Position numbers and translations under genes: made by a program. From an uncultured Pseudoalteromonas sp. (lineage in GTDB: Bacteria > Pseudomonadota > Gammaproteobacteria > Enterobacterales > Alteromonadaceae), in the NCBI GenBank assembly GCA_947493455.1, contig CANLRB010000006.1:1-64000 (forward strand): 64,000 nucleotides of DNA. Reading direction: 5' to 3'. Shown here piece by piece: positions 28,418 through 38,543 of this stretch. Numbering within the stretch: position 1 is the stretch's first letter; each line of letters opens with the position of its first letter. Below the pieces are notes generated by a model. The model was not told where the DNA came from. It saw only the letters and a program-made list of their open reading frames with translations, and did not search any database.

Positions 28418-30703
28418 ATGAACCAACAATTATCAGTAAGTAAGCGCGATGGTCGCAAAGAATCACTCGACCTAGACAAAATACATCGCGTGATTACTTG
28501 GGCTGCAGAAGGGTTAAACAACGTTTCTGTGTCGCAGGTCGAATTAAAATCTCATATTCAATTCTACGATGGCATTCGCACTGAAGATATCCATGAAACG
28601 ATCATTAAAGCTGCAGCTGATTTGATTTCAAAAGAGTCGCCTGACTACCAGTTTATGGCTGCCCGTTTGGCTATTTTTCATTTACGTAAAAAAGCGTACG
28701 GTAAGTTTGAACCGCCGCGTCTTTATGATCATATGGTCAATATGGTTGAACAAAACCGATATGACGGCCATTTACTTGCCGATTATACTGAGCAAGAAAT
28801 TGATCAATTAGATTCTTTTTTAGATCATCGTCGCGATCTTAATTTCAGCTACGCTGCTGTTAAACAATTGGAAGGTAAATACTTAGTGCAAAACCGCGTC
28901 AGCGGTGAAATTTATGAAAGTGCTCAATTTTTATATATCTTGGTCGCAGCCAGCTTATTTGCAAAATACCCATCTTCAACGCGACTTGATTACATCAAAC
29001 GGTTTTATGACGCGGTATCAACATTTAAGATTTCGTTACCAACACCTATCATGTCAGGTGTGCGCACACCAACGAGACAATTCAGTTCATGTGTTTTGAT
29101 TGAATGCGACGATAGCCTTGATTCAATCAACGCGACGTCATCATCAATCGTTAAATATGTGAGCCAGCGTGCAGGTATTGGCATCAATGCCGGTCGTATT
29201 CGCGCACTTGGCAGCGCAATTCGCAACGGCGAAGCGTATCACACCGGCTGTATCCCGTTTTACAAACACTTTCAAACGGCAGTGAAAAGTTGCTCTCAAG
29301 GTGGTGTACGTGGCGGTGCTGCAACCTTATTTTATCCATTATGGCATCTAGAAGTTGAAAACTTATTAGTACTAAAAAACAATCGAGGTGTTGACGACAA
29401 CCGCGTAAGGCACCTTGATTATGGTGTGCAATTTAACAAAACCATGTACGCACGCTTGATTAAAGACGATTACATAACGTTATTTAGTCCGTCAGATGTA
29501 CCTGGGTTATACGACTCGTTCTTCGAAGATCAAGACAAGTTTGAGCAGCTTTATGTTAAGTATGAGCAAGATGAATCGATTCGTAAAAAGCGCATAAAAG
29601 CGATTGAATTATTCTCTATGTTTGCGCAAGAACGCGCGAGCACTGGTCGAATTTATTTGCAAAATGTCGACCACTGTAATACTCACAGTCCATTTGATTC
29701 AAAAGTTGCGCCAATTCGTCAATCGAATTTGTGCTTAGAGATTGCCCTGCCGACAAAACCATTAAGTCACGCAATGGACGCAGAAGGCGAAATCGCCTTA
29801 TGTACCTTATCAGCATTTAACCTCGGCGCAATTGATTCGTTAGATGAACTTGAGGAACTCGCTGAACTTGCGGTGCGTGCACTTGATAACCTACTCGATT
29901 ATCAAGACTACCCTGTTCCCGCAGCGTATACCGCTACGGAAGGCCGACGTACTTTAGGTATTGGTGTTATTAACTATGCATATTACCTTGCTAAGCATGG
30001 TTTAAAATATTCAGACGGCAGCGCAAATGCGTTAACACACAAAACATTTGAAGCAATTCAATACTATTTAATGAAAGCGTCAAATGAACTCGCGAAAGAA
30101 AAAGGCGCTTGTCCAAAATTTAACGAGACAACTTATTCGCAAGGTATCATGCCAATTGATACCTACAAGAAAGACTTAGATAAAGTATGTGATGAACCGC
30201 TACATCTTGATTGGGATGGATTACGTAACAGCATCGTTGAACATGGCATGCGTAATTCAACGCTATCAGCATTGATGCCATCAGAAACATCATCACAAAT
30301 ATCAAACGCTACCAACGGTATTGAACCACCACGTGGTCATATCAGTGTTAAAGCAAGTAAAGACGGTATTCTAAAACAAGTTGTCCCAGAATATGAGCGA
30401 CTCAAAGATAACTACGAGTTGTTGTGGGATATTCCGTCAAACGACGGTTACTTACAACTTGTGGGTATTATGCAAAAGTTCGTTGACCAAACTATTTCTG
30501 CTAACACCAATTATGATCCAAGTAAGTTTGAAGGCGGCAAAGTGCCAATGAAGCTGTTACTTAAAGATCTGCTCGCGGCGTATAAACTCGGCGTTAAAAC
30601 GCTTTATTATCATAATACGCGAGACGGTGCGTCAGATTCACAAGACGAACTTAAGCCTGAGCCAGAAGATGATGGCTGTGCAGGCGGAGCATGTAAAATT
30701 TAA
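28418..30703 (+). CDS. nrdA: ribonucleotide reductase class Ia, alpha subunit
   Basis: NrdA reduces ribonucleoside diphosphates. The ATG at 28418 (MNQQLSVSKRDGRK) gives 761 residues, the same length as E. coli; an upstream frame to 28385 is not needed. The ATP cone is at residues 1-90, the active-site NLCLE motif carries Cys439, and the C-terminal redox pair Cys754/Cys759 ends the protein (CAGGACKI). AAGG lies about 9 bases upstream. First gene of nrdA-nrdB-yfaE, under two NrdR boxes. Confidence 0.98.
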   Translation: MNQQLSVSKRDGRKESLDLDKIHRVITWAAEGLNNVSVSQVELKSHIQFYDGIRTEDIHETIIKAAADLISKESPDYQFMAARLAIFHLRKKAYGKFEPPRLYDHMVNMVEQNRYDGHLLADYTEQEIDQLDSFLDHRRDLNFSYAAVKQLEGKYLVQNRVSGEIYESAQFLYILVAASLFAKYPSSTRLDYIKRFYDAVSTFKISLPTPIMSGVRTPTRQFSSCVLIECDDSLDSINATSSSIVKYVSQRAGIGINAGRIRALGSAIRNGEAYHTGCIPFYKHFQTAVKSCSQGGVRGGAATLFYPLWHLEVENLLVLKNNRGVDDNRVRHLDYGVQFNKTMYARLIKDDYITLFSPSDVPGLYDSFFEDQDKFEQLYVKYEQDESIRKKRIKAIELFSMFAQERASTGRIYLQNVDHCNTHSPFDSKVAPIRQSNLCLEIALPTKPLSHAMDAEGEIALCTLSAFNLGAIDSLDELEELAELAVRALDNLLDYQDYPVPAAYTATEGRRTLGIGVINYAYYLAKHGLKYSDGSANALTHKTFEAIQYYLMKASNELAKEKGACPKFNETTYSQGIMPIDTYKKDLDKVCDEPLHLDWDGLRNSIVEHGMRNSTLSALMPSETSSQISNATNGIEPPRGHISVKASKDGILKQVVPEYERLKDNYELLWDIPSNDGYLQLVGIMQKFVDQTISANTNYDPSKFEGGKVPMKLLLKDLLAAYKLGVKTLYYHNTRDGASDSQDELKPEPEDDGCAGGACKI

Positions 30704-30761
30704 TAGTATCAGCAGGTAGCACTATGTTGCCTGCGCTTTTGTTTTCTCTAGAGTATTTTTT

Positions 30762-31892
30762 ATGTCATATACTACGTTCAGCCGTACTCATAATAATCAG
30801 TTGCTTGAGCCAATGTTTTTTGGCCAAACTGTCAATGTTTCGCGCTATGATCAACAAAAACACCCCATTTTTGAAAAACTAATTGAAAAGCAGCTTTCAT
30901 TTTTTTGGCGCCCTGAAGAAGTCGACGTCAGTAAAGATAGAATTGACTTTCAGGCGTTACCAGAGCATGAAAAACATATCTTTTTAAGTAACCTTAAATA
31001 CCAAACACTGCTCGATAGTGTTCAAGGTCGCTCACCAAATGTGGCATTGCTACCCATCGTATCACTGCCTGAATTGGAAACGTGGATTGAAACATGGGCA
31101 TTTAGCGAAACAATTCACAGCCGCTCGTATACGCACATTATCCGTAACGTTGTAAAACAACCAGAACTTATTTTTGACGATATTGTTCAGAATGACAAGA
31201 TCAGTGAACGCGCTGAAGAAGTAACCCGCTACTATGACGATTTAATTGAGTCGACTTCACTTTATAATATGTATGGTGAAGGTAAGCATGAAATCAACGG
31301 CAAAACCGTACACATTAGCCTGTTTGATTTAAAGAAAAAGCTCTACTTAGCAATCATGTCAGTTAATATTTTAGAAGCCATTCGCTTTTATGTAAGTTTT
31401 GCATGTTCCTTTGCATTCGCTGAGCGCGAACTCATGGAAGGCAATGCGAAAATTATAAAACTGATAGCGCGCGACGAAGCACTGCATCTGTCGGGTACAC
31501 AGCATATGATAAACATTCTTCAAGAAGGCGATGATGATCCTGAAATGGCCATCGTTGCAGCTCAGTGTCGCGATGAATCAATTGAAATGTTTAAAAAAGC
31601 CGCAGAGCAAGAAAAGGAATGGGCAGAATACCTGTTCAAAGATGGCTCTATGATAGGCTTAAACAAAGACATTTTATGTCAATATGTTGAATACATCACA
31701 AATGTGCGCATGCAGGCAGTTGGACTACCAAATTTATTTGAGATTCAATCGAACCCAATACCATGGATTAATTCTTGGTTAGTTTCTGACAACGTACAAG
31801 TTGCACCGCAAGAAGCTGAGATTAGTTCTTACCTGGTCGGTCAAATTGACGCAGAAGTAGATGCGTCAGATTTTGGTGACTTTGATCTTTAA
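30762..31892 (+). CDS. nrdB: ribonucleotide reductase class Ia, beta subunit
   Basis: NrdB holds the di-iron tyrosyl radical cofactor. The 376-residue protein matches E. coli in length and sequence; the radical Tyr (Tyr123 counting Met, the Tyr122 of E. coli) lies in [11 protein letters not shown] together with two iron ligands, and RDEALH gives further ligands. The stop overlaps the yfaE start (TAATG). It follows nrdA by 58 bp. Confidence 0.98.
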   Translation: MSYTTFSRTHNNQLLEPMFFGQTVNVSRYDQQKHPIFEKLIEKQLSFFWRPEEVDVSKDRIDFQALPEHEKHIFLSNLKYQTLLDSVQGRSPNVALLPIVSLPELETWIETWAFSETIHSRSYTHIIRNVVKQPELIFDDIVQNDKISERAEEVTRYYDDLIESTSLYNMYGEGKHEINGKTVHISLFDLKKKLYLAIMSVNILEAIRFYVSFACSFAFAERELMEGNAKIIKLIARDEALHLSGTQHMINILQEGDDDPEMAIVAAQCRDESIEMFKKAAEQEKEWAEYLFKDGSMIGLNKDILCQYVEYITNVRMQAVGLPNLFEIQSNPIPWINSWLVSDNVQVAPQEAEISSYLVGQIDAEVDASDFGDFDL

Positions 31893-32140
31893 TGGTAAAA
31901 GTAACCACCAATGAGCAGGCTCTTGAATATGAGCCTGACAGCCCTTCTCTTCTCATATTTCTAGAATCACACAAGATACAACCTCAATATCAGTGTCGCG
32001 AAGGATTTTGCGGTGCGTGTCGCTGTAAATTAAAGTCTGGTGAAGTAAGTTATAACCAAGAACCGCTCGCCTTTATTCGAACCGGAGACGTTTTGCTGTG
32101 CTGCGCTAAACCGCTTACCGATATTGAACTGGATATTTAG
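31892..32140 (+). CDS. yfaE: class I RNR maintenance ferredoxin YfaE
   Basis: YfaE is a 2Fe-2S ferredoxin that helps build and repair the NrdB cofactor. The 82-residue protein has the plant-type cluster ligands CREGFCGACRC and a later Cys in LLCCAKP. Its ATG overlaps the nrdB stop codon, so translation is coupled, and this position is the usual one in gammaproteobacteria. Confidence 0.94.
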   Translation: MVKVTTNEQALEYEPDSPSLLIFLESHKIQPQYQCREGFCGACRCKLKSGEVSYNQEPLAFIRTGDVLLCCAKPLTDIELDI

Positions 32141-32153
32141 AAAAGTTACGAGT

Positions 32154-32612
32154 TCAACCCTTTGTCATGTACAAACAGTTTGGAATATCTATCTGACCAG
32201 GGTAATCCGTTATTTTAAATCCTAACTTTGTATATGCTGTAATTGCTGACTCATTGTTTGCTAAAACAAACAAAGAATAGCCAGTTGAGTTTAGTCGCTG
32301 TGTCCCTTCTAAGCACAGTAATTCAATTAACGTTTTAGCTAAGCCTATCCCTCGATGTTTAGGACTGATAACGAGTCGACTAAGATGACAACGACTGAGT
32401 CGATTATAATATTGACCGAACCCGACAACCTCTGCGTTTTCATTACACAAAACATAAGATGCCATTTTATCGGTTAGTAAATCTTGTTCAAACGTTTCGC
32501 GAGTAAATGGAAAGCGAAAGTTAGGACCTGACCAACTTAGCAACGTATTTTTACGATCAAACCAGCTCATTAGTATTTTAATATAACGCTCGTCAAAGTC
32601 ATTTAAAGTCAC
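32154..32612 (-). CDS. GNAT-family N-acetyltransferase
   Basis: The protein has a GNAT core: a beta strand VVGFGQYYN, then LSRLVISPKHRGIGLAKTLIELL containing the acetyl-CoA-binding R/QxxGxG/A-type loop (HRGIGLA), and NESAITAYTKLGF near the end. The substrate is unknown. I prefer the GTG at 32612 because GAGGGTGG lies 5 bases upstream; the ATG at 32627 overlaps that ribosome site. This gives 152 residues. It converges on yfaE with a 13-bp gap. Confidence 0.85.
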   Translation of the reverse strand: MTLNDFDERYIKILMSWFDRKNTLLSWSGPNFRFPFTRETFEQDLLTDKMASYVLCNENAEVVGFGQYYNRLSRCHLSRLVISPKHRGIGLAKTLIELLCLEGTQRLNSTGYSLFVLANNESAITAYTKLGFKITDYPGQIDIPNCLYMTKG

Positions 32613-32628
32613 GAAAACCACCCTCATG

Positions 32629-32722
32629 ATTTACTGTAAATTATTTAATTTACGTAAATTTAAAGATGTACCAAAAATGGATAGATATGTCTATAATCTA
32701 CATAATTCTAAATTTGTAAATT
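32629..32722. promoter_or_regulatory. cluster of TTTAC/GTAAA palindromes
   Basis: The divergent gap between the acetyltransferase and the c-di-GMP protein holds ATTTACTGTAAAT (32629-32641), AATTTACGTAAATT (32647-32660) and a weaker AATTTGTAAATT (32711-32722). The first two have centres about 18 bp apart. They look like dimeric regulator sites; the regulator is unknown. Confidence 0.4.
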
Positions 32723-32797
32723 ATATCAGTAAGTTTTTAGTCCACTTAACCCGCGTGTATAAGTCGTGCTCTTAGGCTTATTGAATAGGCAGTTAAT

Positions 32798-35700
32798 TTG
32801 TATATAAAACGAGTTTTAACCCTTCTCTTATTACTTAGTCATTTTACGCTCGTTGCGGCTGAGTTTAGCCGCTATTTAAATAACTACTCCGTAGAAGATG
32901 GCCTGTCTCAAAGCTATGTCAACCAAACAATCCAAGATAATATTGGTTATTTATGGATTGCAACAGACTACGGCTTGAACCGCTTTAACGGCTATCAAAT
33001 AGAACGTATACACGGCCCAGATAATGTCTTTAGTACCGATGGCATTTTATTTATGACAAACCTGTCAAACGGAAAACTTTTAATCAGCACGTATTATACC
33101 GGGGCCTATGTAATTGATCCTAATTCGCTGCAGGCTGAGCAAATATATGATGGGAAGCTCACTAATAATAAAGAAGAAGTACTCACCGTTGAATTTGCAC
33201 TCGAATATGACGGCCAATTATGGCTCGCAATTGGAAAATATTTAGTAAAGTATGAAATGCAGCATGGCCGCTTACAAACCATGTTCGAGCTAAACGATAA
33301 TAAAGATTTGATAAGGCACCTGTATGTGCATGATGACATTCTATTTATTGCAAGTTCCAATGGCTTGTATCGATACCGAAGTGAAAATAGCAAAGCAACA
33401 AAGGTACCCCATTTACCACTAGACGTTACACCGTCATTTGATAACTCGAATACAAAGTTTATAGTTGACGATGATGAACTGGGTCTACTTATTGGCACGG
33501 TTGACGGGCTCTACGCCTTAAAGTCTGAGAATGGGCAGTATAACGCCAGTACATTGCTCTCAAATATTAATATTTGGGATATGGTTAAACATGGCAACGC
33601 GTACTACCTAGCTACTGATAACGGTTTGTATCAATATGCAATCAAAACTAAAAAATTAAAGCCAATCGCTCGTTATTCTGAGCGTCATCCGCTTGTCAAT
33701 AACAACAAAATTAGAGATATATTTATTGATAAAAGTGGTTTGCTTTGGCTTGCATCAGAGACTAAAGGGGTTTATTACTGGAATCCCGACAATCAATTAT
33801 TTACTAGCATTAGTAATATTGGTGGCGTTCCACTTTCTTCGCCACTCGTAAATGACGTTTTATTTGATAGCGATGACTCTTTATGGGTAGCGACTCAAAA
33901 CGGGCTCAACCATTTCAATGTTAAGAACAAAGAAGTAAAGTCATGGTTCGTCAATCAAGATGTGAAACAGTCTTATGGACAACACACTATTTACCAATTA
34001 TTTCAGGTTGATGATGCGCATTTTTGGATGTTTCACGGTGATGGGCTTTCACTTTTTAACACAAAACGTCGCGAGATTGTAAGTAATGCGATTGACACTA
34101 CGTTAAACGAAGAATTCGCAAAACTTTCTGCCACAAGCGTCTACCCAATCACACGCAACCGCTTTATCGTACTTTCGTATACAGGACATTTTATTCTTGA
34201 TATTACCAATTCGACCTTAACGGCGATCGAGTCACTTAATAAAAAGTTTGATACCGATTTATCAGTCAGCTTTATGAAGAGTTTTGTCAATAATGATGGC
34301 GTACTATATGTCACTGGCGGTGCGATATATCACTATGATTATACGTCTGACACGTTGCAGTTAATACATCGACTTAAAAATTATCAAATCCATGATTTCA
34401 AATTTGTTACCGATTGGCATCGAGATTCAAACGGTAATATTTGGCTCTCGTATAATGGACTCGGTATTATCCAACTAAATAAAGAGTTTGACCTTATATC
34501 TCAATTTACATACGAGAATGGGTTAGTTGATAACCGAGTATTTGCTATTTCTGAAGACAAAAATAACCACCTGTGGATTAATTCGCAAAGTGGGTTATTT
34601 CGTTACACACCAAAAAATCACACCTTATTACATTATAAAACCGACCATGGCTTATTAAGTAATGAATTGGGTTACGTAAGTAAACAAATGGAAAATGGTG
34701 ACTTCCTAGTGAATTCCGTTGCGGGCATGATTACCTTTGACCCAGACACGTTACCTTCAACATTTAAATACAGTAAAAAGGCAAAATTGCTCGATGTGCA
34801 GGTTGCCTCTCGCGCACAGTCTCGTTTCGCTAATTTACACGATGTGACACTCAAACACGACGATTACGGCATACAATTTACTTACTCCAACTTCGACTAC
34901 GCAACGAAAAAAGACACCTATTACATAATTGAACTTACTGGCCCGACGTTAATTGAGTATCCAGAATATACGTCGAACACCCTTGATTTTAGCCATTTAC
35001 AACCAGGTAAATATGTACTACGTATTACCGCGACAACGAGAAATAGTGTAACTCAAGCAGAACCGCTCGAGATTAGCTTAACGGTGAAACATAATCCGTT
35101 GACGTCACCACTAACCATTGCGCTTTACGTGATTCTTTCGGTTGGTTTTTTTCTCTTGTTACTAAAACGTCGCTCTAAGCAACAAGCATTATTATTAAAA
35201 GCACATGAGCAGAGTACGGCTGCACAACAACGTGCCCAATTCGCCCTTGATGCGAGTAATAGCGGAGTTTGGGTATACGATAGCGATACGCAGTTTATTT
35301 ATCACGAACGTTTTTCCGAAGACTTGGGCTACGATAACGCGTCCGGTTGCACCCTTGAAACATTTTTAGCACTTATTCATGAAAATGATGTCACGCGTCT
35401 TAAAGAGCAATGGTCTGCATTTACTTCTGGAAATATTAGTTTGTGGGACGTGACTTACAGAGTCAAATCGAAAAGTGGACAATGGCAATGGTATCGAGAT
35501 ATGGGTCGCTTATCGGAAGAAAGTATAAAAAGCGATGCACTTATCTACACGGGGACTTACACAAATATAAGCGAAACTAAACAAACGCAGCAACAGGCAA
35601 TGCTCTATAGCGAGGCCCTTGAAAAGATGAATGAATGGCTGCTTATTTTAGGCGAAAATTTAGAGCCTGTAACCTCAAACCCAGCATTTAATCAACGTTT

Positions 35701-37270
35701 TATCTCACAAACCGAAACATTATCATCAGCCCAATTAATAAATATTTTCGACAAATTTAAATTTAAAAAACACTACGACCAAGTGCGTAAACTCGCAGTT
35801 GGTGAAAAAATCAGATTTGAAGAGTCCGTCGCAACAAATTCAGGTGAATTAATACCAGTTAGCATTTCAGTTTCTGCGATCGGTGTTGAATCTGTTTCTA
35901 ATTATGTTGTGGTGTTATCTGACTTAACACAGCAAAAAAAGGTCGAACGAGAATTAACAAAACTTGCAAATTATGACCATTTAACAGGGCTACCAAACCG
36001 TATTCTAATGCAAGATAGAATAAAACAAGCGATTGTACATTCACAAAATACGTCAATTGCCTTGTTATTTATCGATCTCGACCGTTTTAAGCAGGTTAAC
36101 GACTCTTTCGGTCATGCAATGGGGGATCTACTGCTTAATGAAGTTGCGTGTCGCTTAAAAGCGATTATTAATTGTCAATCGAGCGTTGGGCGCCAAAGCG
36201 GCGATGAGTTTATTGTATTAGTTGATACTGACGTATCGCCTAAAAAAGTGAGTGATATTGCAAATCGAATTATTCACGCTTTAAATGAACCATTCCTATT
36301 AAAAGGAAATCGCGTTCATATCAGTTCATCGGTTGGTATTGCCCTTTACCCGTTTGATGCACGTTCACCTGAAGAGCTGATCCAAAACGCCGATATTGCC
36401 ATGATCCACGCAAAATCATCAGGGAAAAACTGTTTTCGTTTTTATACCGAAAGCATGAATAAAGCATCTCGCAACCGTTTGCTATTAGAGAACGAGCTTG
36501 TTGACGCAGTACAAGAAAACCGATTTACGAATTACTATCAACCTATTATTAATGTCGAACTTAGCGATATTTCAGGAGTTGAACTATTGCTACGTTGGTT
36601 TAATAATGGACAATTTGTCTCCCCCGCTCAATTTATTCCTATTGCAGAGCAATCTGGCCAAATAATTAAAATAACAGAGCATGCTATTACAAATGCTTTA
36701 ATTGAGCTAAAACCCTGGCTACTAACAAATAGTAAGCGCTATGTTTCTATTAATCTATCTGCTTATCATTTTGCACAACATAATTTAACCGATAGTATAT
36801 TGAAACTGCTCGCTCGGTCGTCAATTAGCCCACAACAAATCCGTCTCGAACTCACTGAAAATATTCTGATTGAAGGCACATCAAGCGTGATTGAACAACT
36901 TAATCAGTTAAAAGACGCTGGCTTTAAGCTGTTTCTCGATGATTTTGGCACTGGATATTCTTCGCTAACATATTTAAGTCAATTCCCTGTCGACGTAATA
37001 AAAATAGACCAAAGCTTTGTAAAAACAATGTCAGATAGTAAAACGAATCAAGCGATCGTTAAAACTATTGTGACTCTTGCACATACACTTGATAACTACT
37101 GTATCGCAGAAGGAGTGGAACAAATAAGTCAACTAAGTATGCTAAAACGTTTAGGCTGTACTAATTTCCAGGGTTACTATTTCGCTAAACCTATGCCTAT
37201 TTGCGAATTTCTAAGCGAAGCCACCCAGAATGAAATAGCCAGAAAAATAAAAATAAGTAAATCAATCTAA
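32798..37270 (+). CDS. Reg_prop/Y_Y_Y sensor with PAS, GGDEF and EAL domains
   Basis: The 1490-residue membrane sensor probably controls c-di-GMP. It has a signal peptide (1-21), a periplasmic beta-propeller of Reg_prop repeats (about 30-670; each with LWxAT or LWIxS motifs), a Y_Y_Y domain (about 680-760) and a membrane helix (768-787). In the cytoplasm follow a PAS_3 domain (about 805-925), a second PAS (about 930-1045), GGDEF (about 1055-1215) and EAL (about 1230-1480). The GGDEF site reads SGDEF (1134-1138) and no RxxD inhibitory site is present. The EAL site reads ELL (1262-1264), but the other catalytic motifs (LTEN, DDFGTGYSSL, AEGVE) are intact. Phosphodiesterase activity is likely, cyclase activity uncertain. 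The start is TTG at 32798. Confidence 0.92.
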   Translation: MYIKRVLTLLLLLSHFTLVAAEFSRYLNNYSVEDGLSQSYVNQTIQDNIGYLWIATDYGLNRFNGYQIERIHGPDNVFSTDGILFMTNLSNGKLLISTYYTGAYVIDPNSLQAEQIYDGKLTNNKEEVLTVEFALEYDGQLWLAIGKYLVKYEMQHGRLQTMFELNDNKDLIRHLYVHDDILFIASSNGLYRYRSENSKATKVPHLPLDVTPSFDNSNTKFIVDDDELGLLIGTVDGLYALKSENGQYNASTLLSNINIWDMVKHGNAYYLATDNGLYQYAIKTKKLKPIARYSERHPLVNNNKIRDIFIDKSGLLWLASETKGVYYWNPDNQLFTSISNIGGVPLSSPLVNDVLFDSDDSLWVATQNGLNHFNVKNKEVKSWFVNQDVKQSYGQHTIYQLFQVDDAHFWMFHGDGLSLFNTKRREIVSNAIDTTLNEEFAKLSATSVYPITRNRFIVLSYTGHFILDITNSTLTAIESLNKKFDTDLSVSFMKSFVNNDGVLYVTGGAIYHYDYTSDTLQLIHRLKNYQIHDFKFVTDWHRDSNGNIWLSYNGLGIIQLNKEFDLISQFTYENGLVDNRVFAISEDKNNHLWINSQSGLFRYTPKNHTLLHYKTDHGLLSNELGYVSKQMENGDFLVNSVAGMITFDPDTLPSTFKYSKKAKLLDVQVASRAQSRFANLHDVTLKHDDYGIQFTYSNFDYATKKDTYYIIELTGPTLIEYPEYTSNTLDFSHLQPGKYVLRITATTRNSVTQAEPLEISLTVKHNPLTSPLTIALYVILSVGFFLLLLKRRSKQQALLLKAHEQSTAAQQRAQFALDASNSGVWVYDSDTQFIYHERFSEDLGYDNASGCTLETFLALIHENDVTRLKEQWSAFTSGNISLWDVTYRVKSKSGQWQWYRDMGRLSEESIKSDALIYTGTYTNISETKQTQQQAMLYSEALEKMNEWLLILGENLEPVTSNPAFNQRFISQTETLSSAQLINIFDKFKFKKHYDQVRKLAVGEKIRFEESVATNSGELIPVSISVSAIGVESVSNYVVVLSDLTQQKKVERELTKLANYDHLTGLPNRILMQDRIKQAIVHSQNTSIALLFIDLDRFKQVNDSFGHAMGDLLLNEVACRLKAIINCQSSVGRQSGDEFIVLVDTDVSPKKVSDIANRIIHALNEPFLLKGNRVHISSSVGIALYPFDARSPEELIQNADIAMIHAKSSGKNCFRFYTESMNKASRNRLLLENELVDAVQENRFTNYYQPIINVELSDISGVELLLRWFNNGQFVSPAQFIPIAEQSGQIIKITEHAITNALIELKPWLLTNSKRYVSINLSAYHFAQHNLTDSILKLLARSSISPQQIRLELTENILIEGTSSVIEQLNQLKDAGFKLFLDDFGTGYSSLTYLSQFPVDVIKIDQSFVKTMSDSKTNQAIVKTIVTLAHTLDNYCIAEGVEQISQLSMLKRLGCTNFQGYYFAKPMPICEFLSEATQNEIARKIKISKSI

Positions 37271-37279
37271 AAGTGGATA

Positions 37280-37651
37280 TCAATGCGCTAACATATCATC
37301 GATGGCACTCAACAATAATGATATAGAAGCACTTGCTAGCAACTCAGAATATTTCTTTTGCTCAGCCGCGTTCATTCCGTTAAACAAGTTTATCAACTTA
37401 TTCGTGGCAATCACTTCATAAAAATGGTTAAGGTCCTGACTACCAAAGCGGATATAACCCTCTTCGTTAAGCCAATTAACGGTGCTTGTGCAAACAATTG
37501 ACAGTTCGGTTAAATCCGCTTTTTGGTTGGTCAAGTTGTTTACCTGAACAGCTAAGTCATGGGATGACAGCGCGATAGGTAGTGGAAATTGCTCATAACA
37601 ACGTAAAAAAATTTGCGCTGAGGCGACCTTAAAAAGTTCGATATTTTTCAT
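37280..37651 (-). CDS. uncharacterised small protein, possible winged helix
   Basis: The 123-residue protein is all-helical in look. Its first 70 residues, with PIALSSHDLA and CTSTVNWLNEEGYIRFG, resemble a winged-helix domain with a beta wing, followed by a helical tail. No known family is recognised. It lies between the c-di-GMP protein and the Tsx-like channel and is monocistronic. Confidence 0.62.
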   Translation of the reverse strand: MKNIELFKVASAQIFLRCYEQFPLPIALSSHDLAVQVNNLTNQKADLTELSIVCTSTVNWLNEEGYIRFGSQDLNHFYEVIATNKLINLFNGMNAAEQKKYSELLASASISLLLSAIDDMLAH

Positions 37652-37795
37652 AAAAATTCTGTTATGCAGTTAAAAAACAATACACGAGCACACAAAACGT
37701 GCAACCAAATGGCTTCCGTGCACTTTCATTAAGTGGTTTTACAAACTAGTGCTAAACTTAAGTTAAATTAACTAGTTAGTTCTACGGGATGAACC

Positions 37796-38497
37796 ATGTA
37801 TAAATTATTACCTATTCTATTGCTCGCATCAGGCACAGCGCAAGCAAAAACGTTATTTTCAGACTATAGCGTAAGCTATTTAAATGGTAACAATTACGAA
37901 GTCGGCGATTCAGATAGACAAGTCATGACACTTGAGCATTTTGCGGTAACAAGTTGGGGTGACAGTTTTACATTCGTCGATAGGCTTCATTCCAGCAATG
38001 GGGACAAAGAAACCTATGCAGAATTTTCACCGCGTCTAAAGCTGACATCATTTGAAAACAGTCCTTTAAAAAGCGTCTTTATCGCCACCACGGCAGAGTT
38101 TGGTTCATTTTCAAGCGCCGACAATTTTGGTAATAGTTTTACTAACTATCTATATGGTATCGGTTCGGCGTGGGCTGTGCCGGGCTTTGATTTTGTCAAC
38201 TTGAATCTCTATAAGCGTAACAATGATGACAGTGATAATAACTATCAAACGACCATTTCATGGGGGCTACCAATTGGTCCACTTTATTTTGATGGGTTTA
38301 TGGATTACGCAACGAGCAGAGAAGGTGCCAAGCCAAGCATGAATTTAACGTCACAGTTAAAATATGACATTGCGCCCCATGTCGGGCTCGACTCAAAATT
38401 GTACATTGGAATTGAGTATGCCTATTGGCTTAATAAATTTGGTATTGACGGTGTCGATGAAAAAAATATGAGTCTTCTTGTAAAATACCACTTTTAG
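37796..38497 (+). CDS. Tsx/OmpK-like nucleoside-specific outer-membrane channel
   Basis: The 233-residue precursor has a signal peptide (1-17, cleaved after AQA), then a short 12-strand-type barrel ending in LLVKYHF with C-terminal Phe. The pattern FSDYSVSYL...GNNYEV and YTTISW-like strands fit the Tsx/OmpK family (Channel_Tsx), used for nucleoside uptake and also as phage receptors. A GGGATGA ribosome site lies upstream. Monocistronic with a terminator shared with maeA. Confidence 0.82.
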   Translation: MYKLLPILLLASGTAQAKTLFSDYSVSYLNGNNYEVGDSDRQVMTLEHFAVTSWGDSFTFVDRLHSSNGDKETYAEFSPRLKLTSFENSPLKSVFIATTAEFGSFSSADNFGNSFTNYLYGIGSAWAVPGFDFVNLNLYKRNNDDSDNNYQTTISWGLPIGPLYFDGFMDYATSREGAKPSMNLTSQLKYDIAPHVGLDSKLYIGIEYAYWLNKFGIDGVDEKNMSLLVKYHF

Positions 38498-38514
38498 CAA
38501 ATCTGTTCATAGCA

Positions 38515-38539
38515 AAAGCCCGCACTGAATGCGGGCTTT
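38515..38539. terminator. bidirectional terminator between the Tsx-like gene and maeA
   Basis: A perfect 10-bp stem (AAAGCCCGCA/TGCGGGCTTT) with a 5-nt loop lies between two convergent genes. T-runs are short on both strands. Confidence 0.75.
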
Positions 38540-38543
38540 AAAA

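Noticed and set aside
32629-32660. TyrR box (TGTAAA-N6-TTTACA)
   Set aside because: The half-sites are 8 bp apart instead of 6 and one is imperfect.
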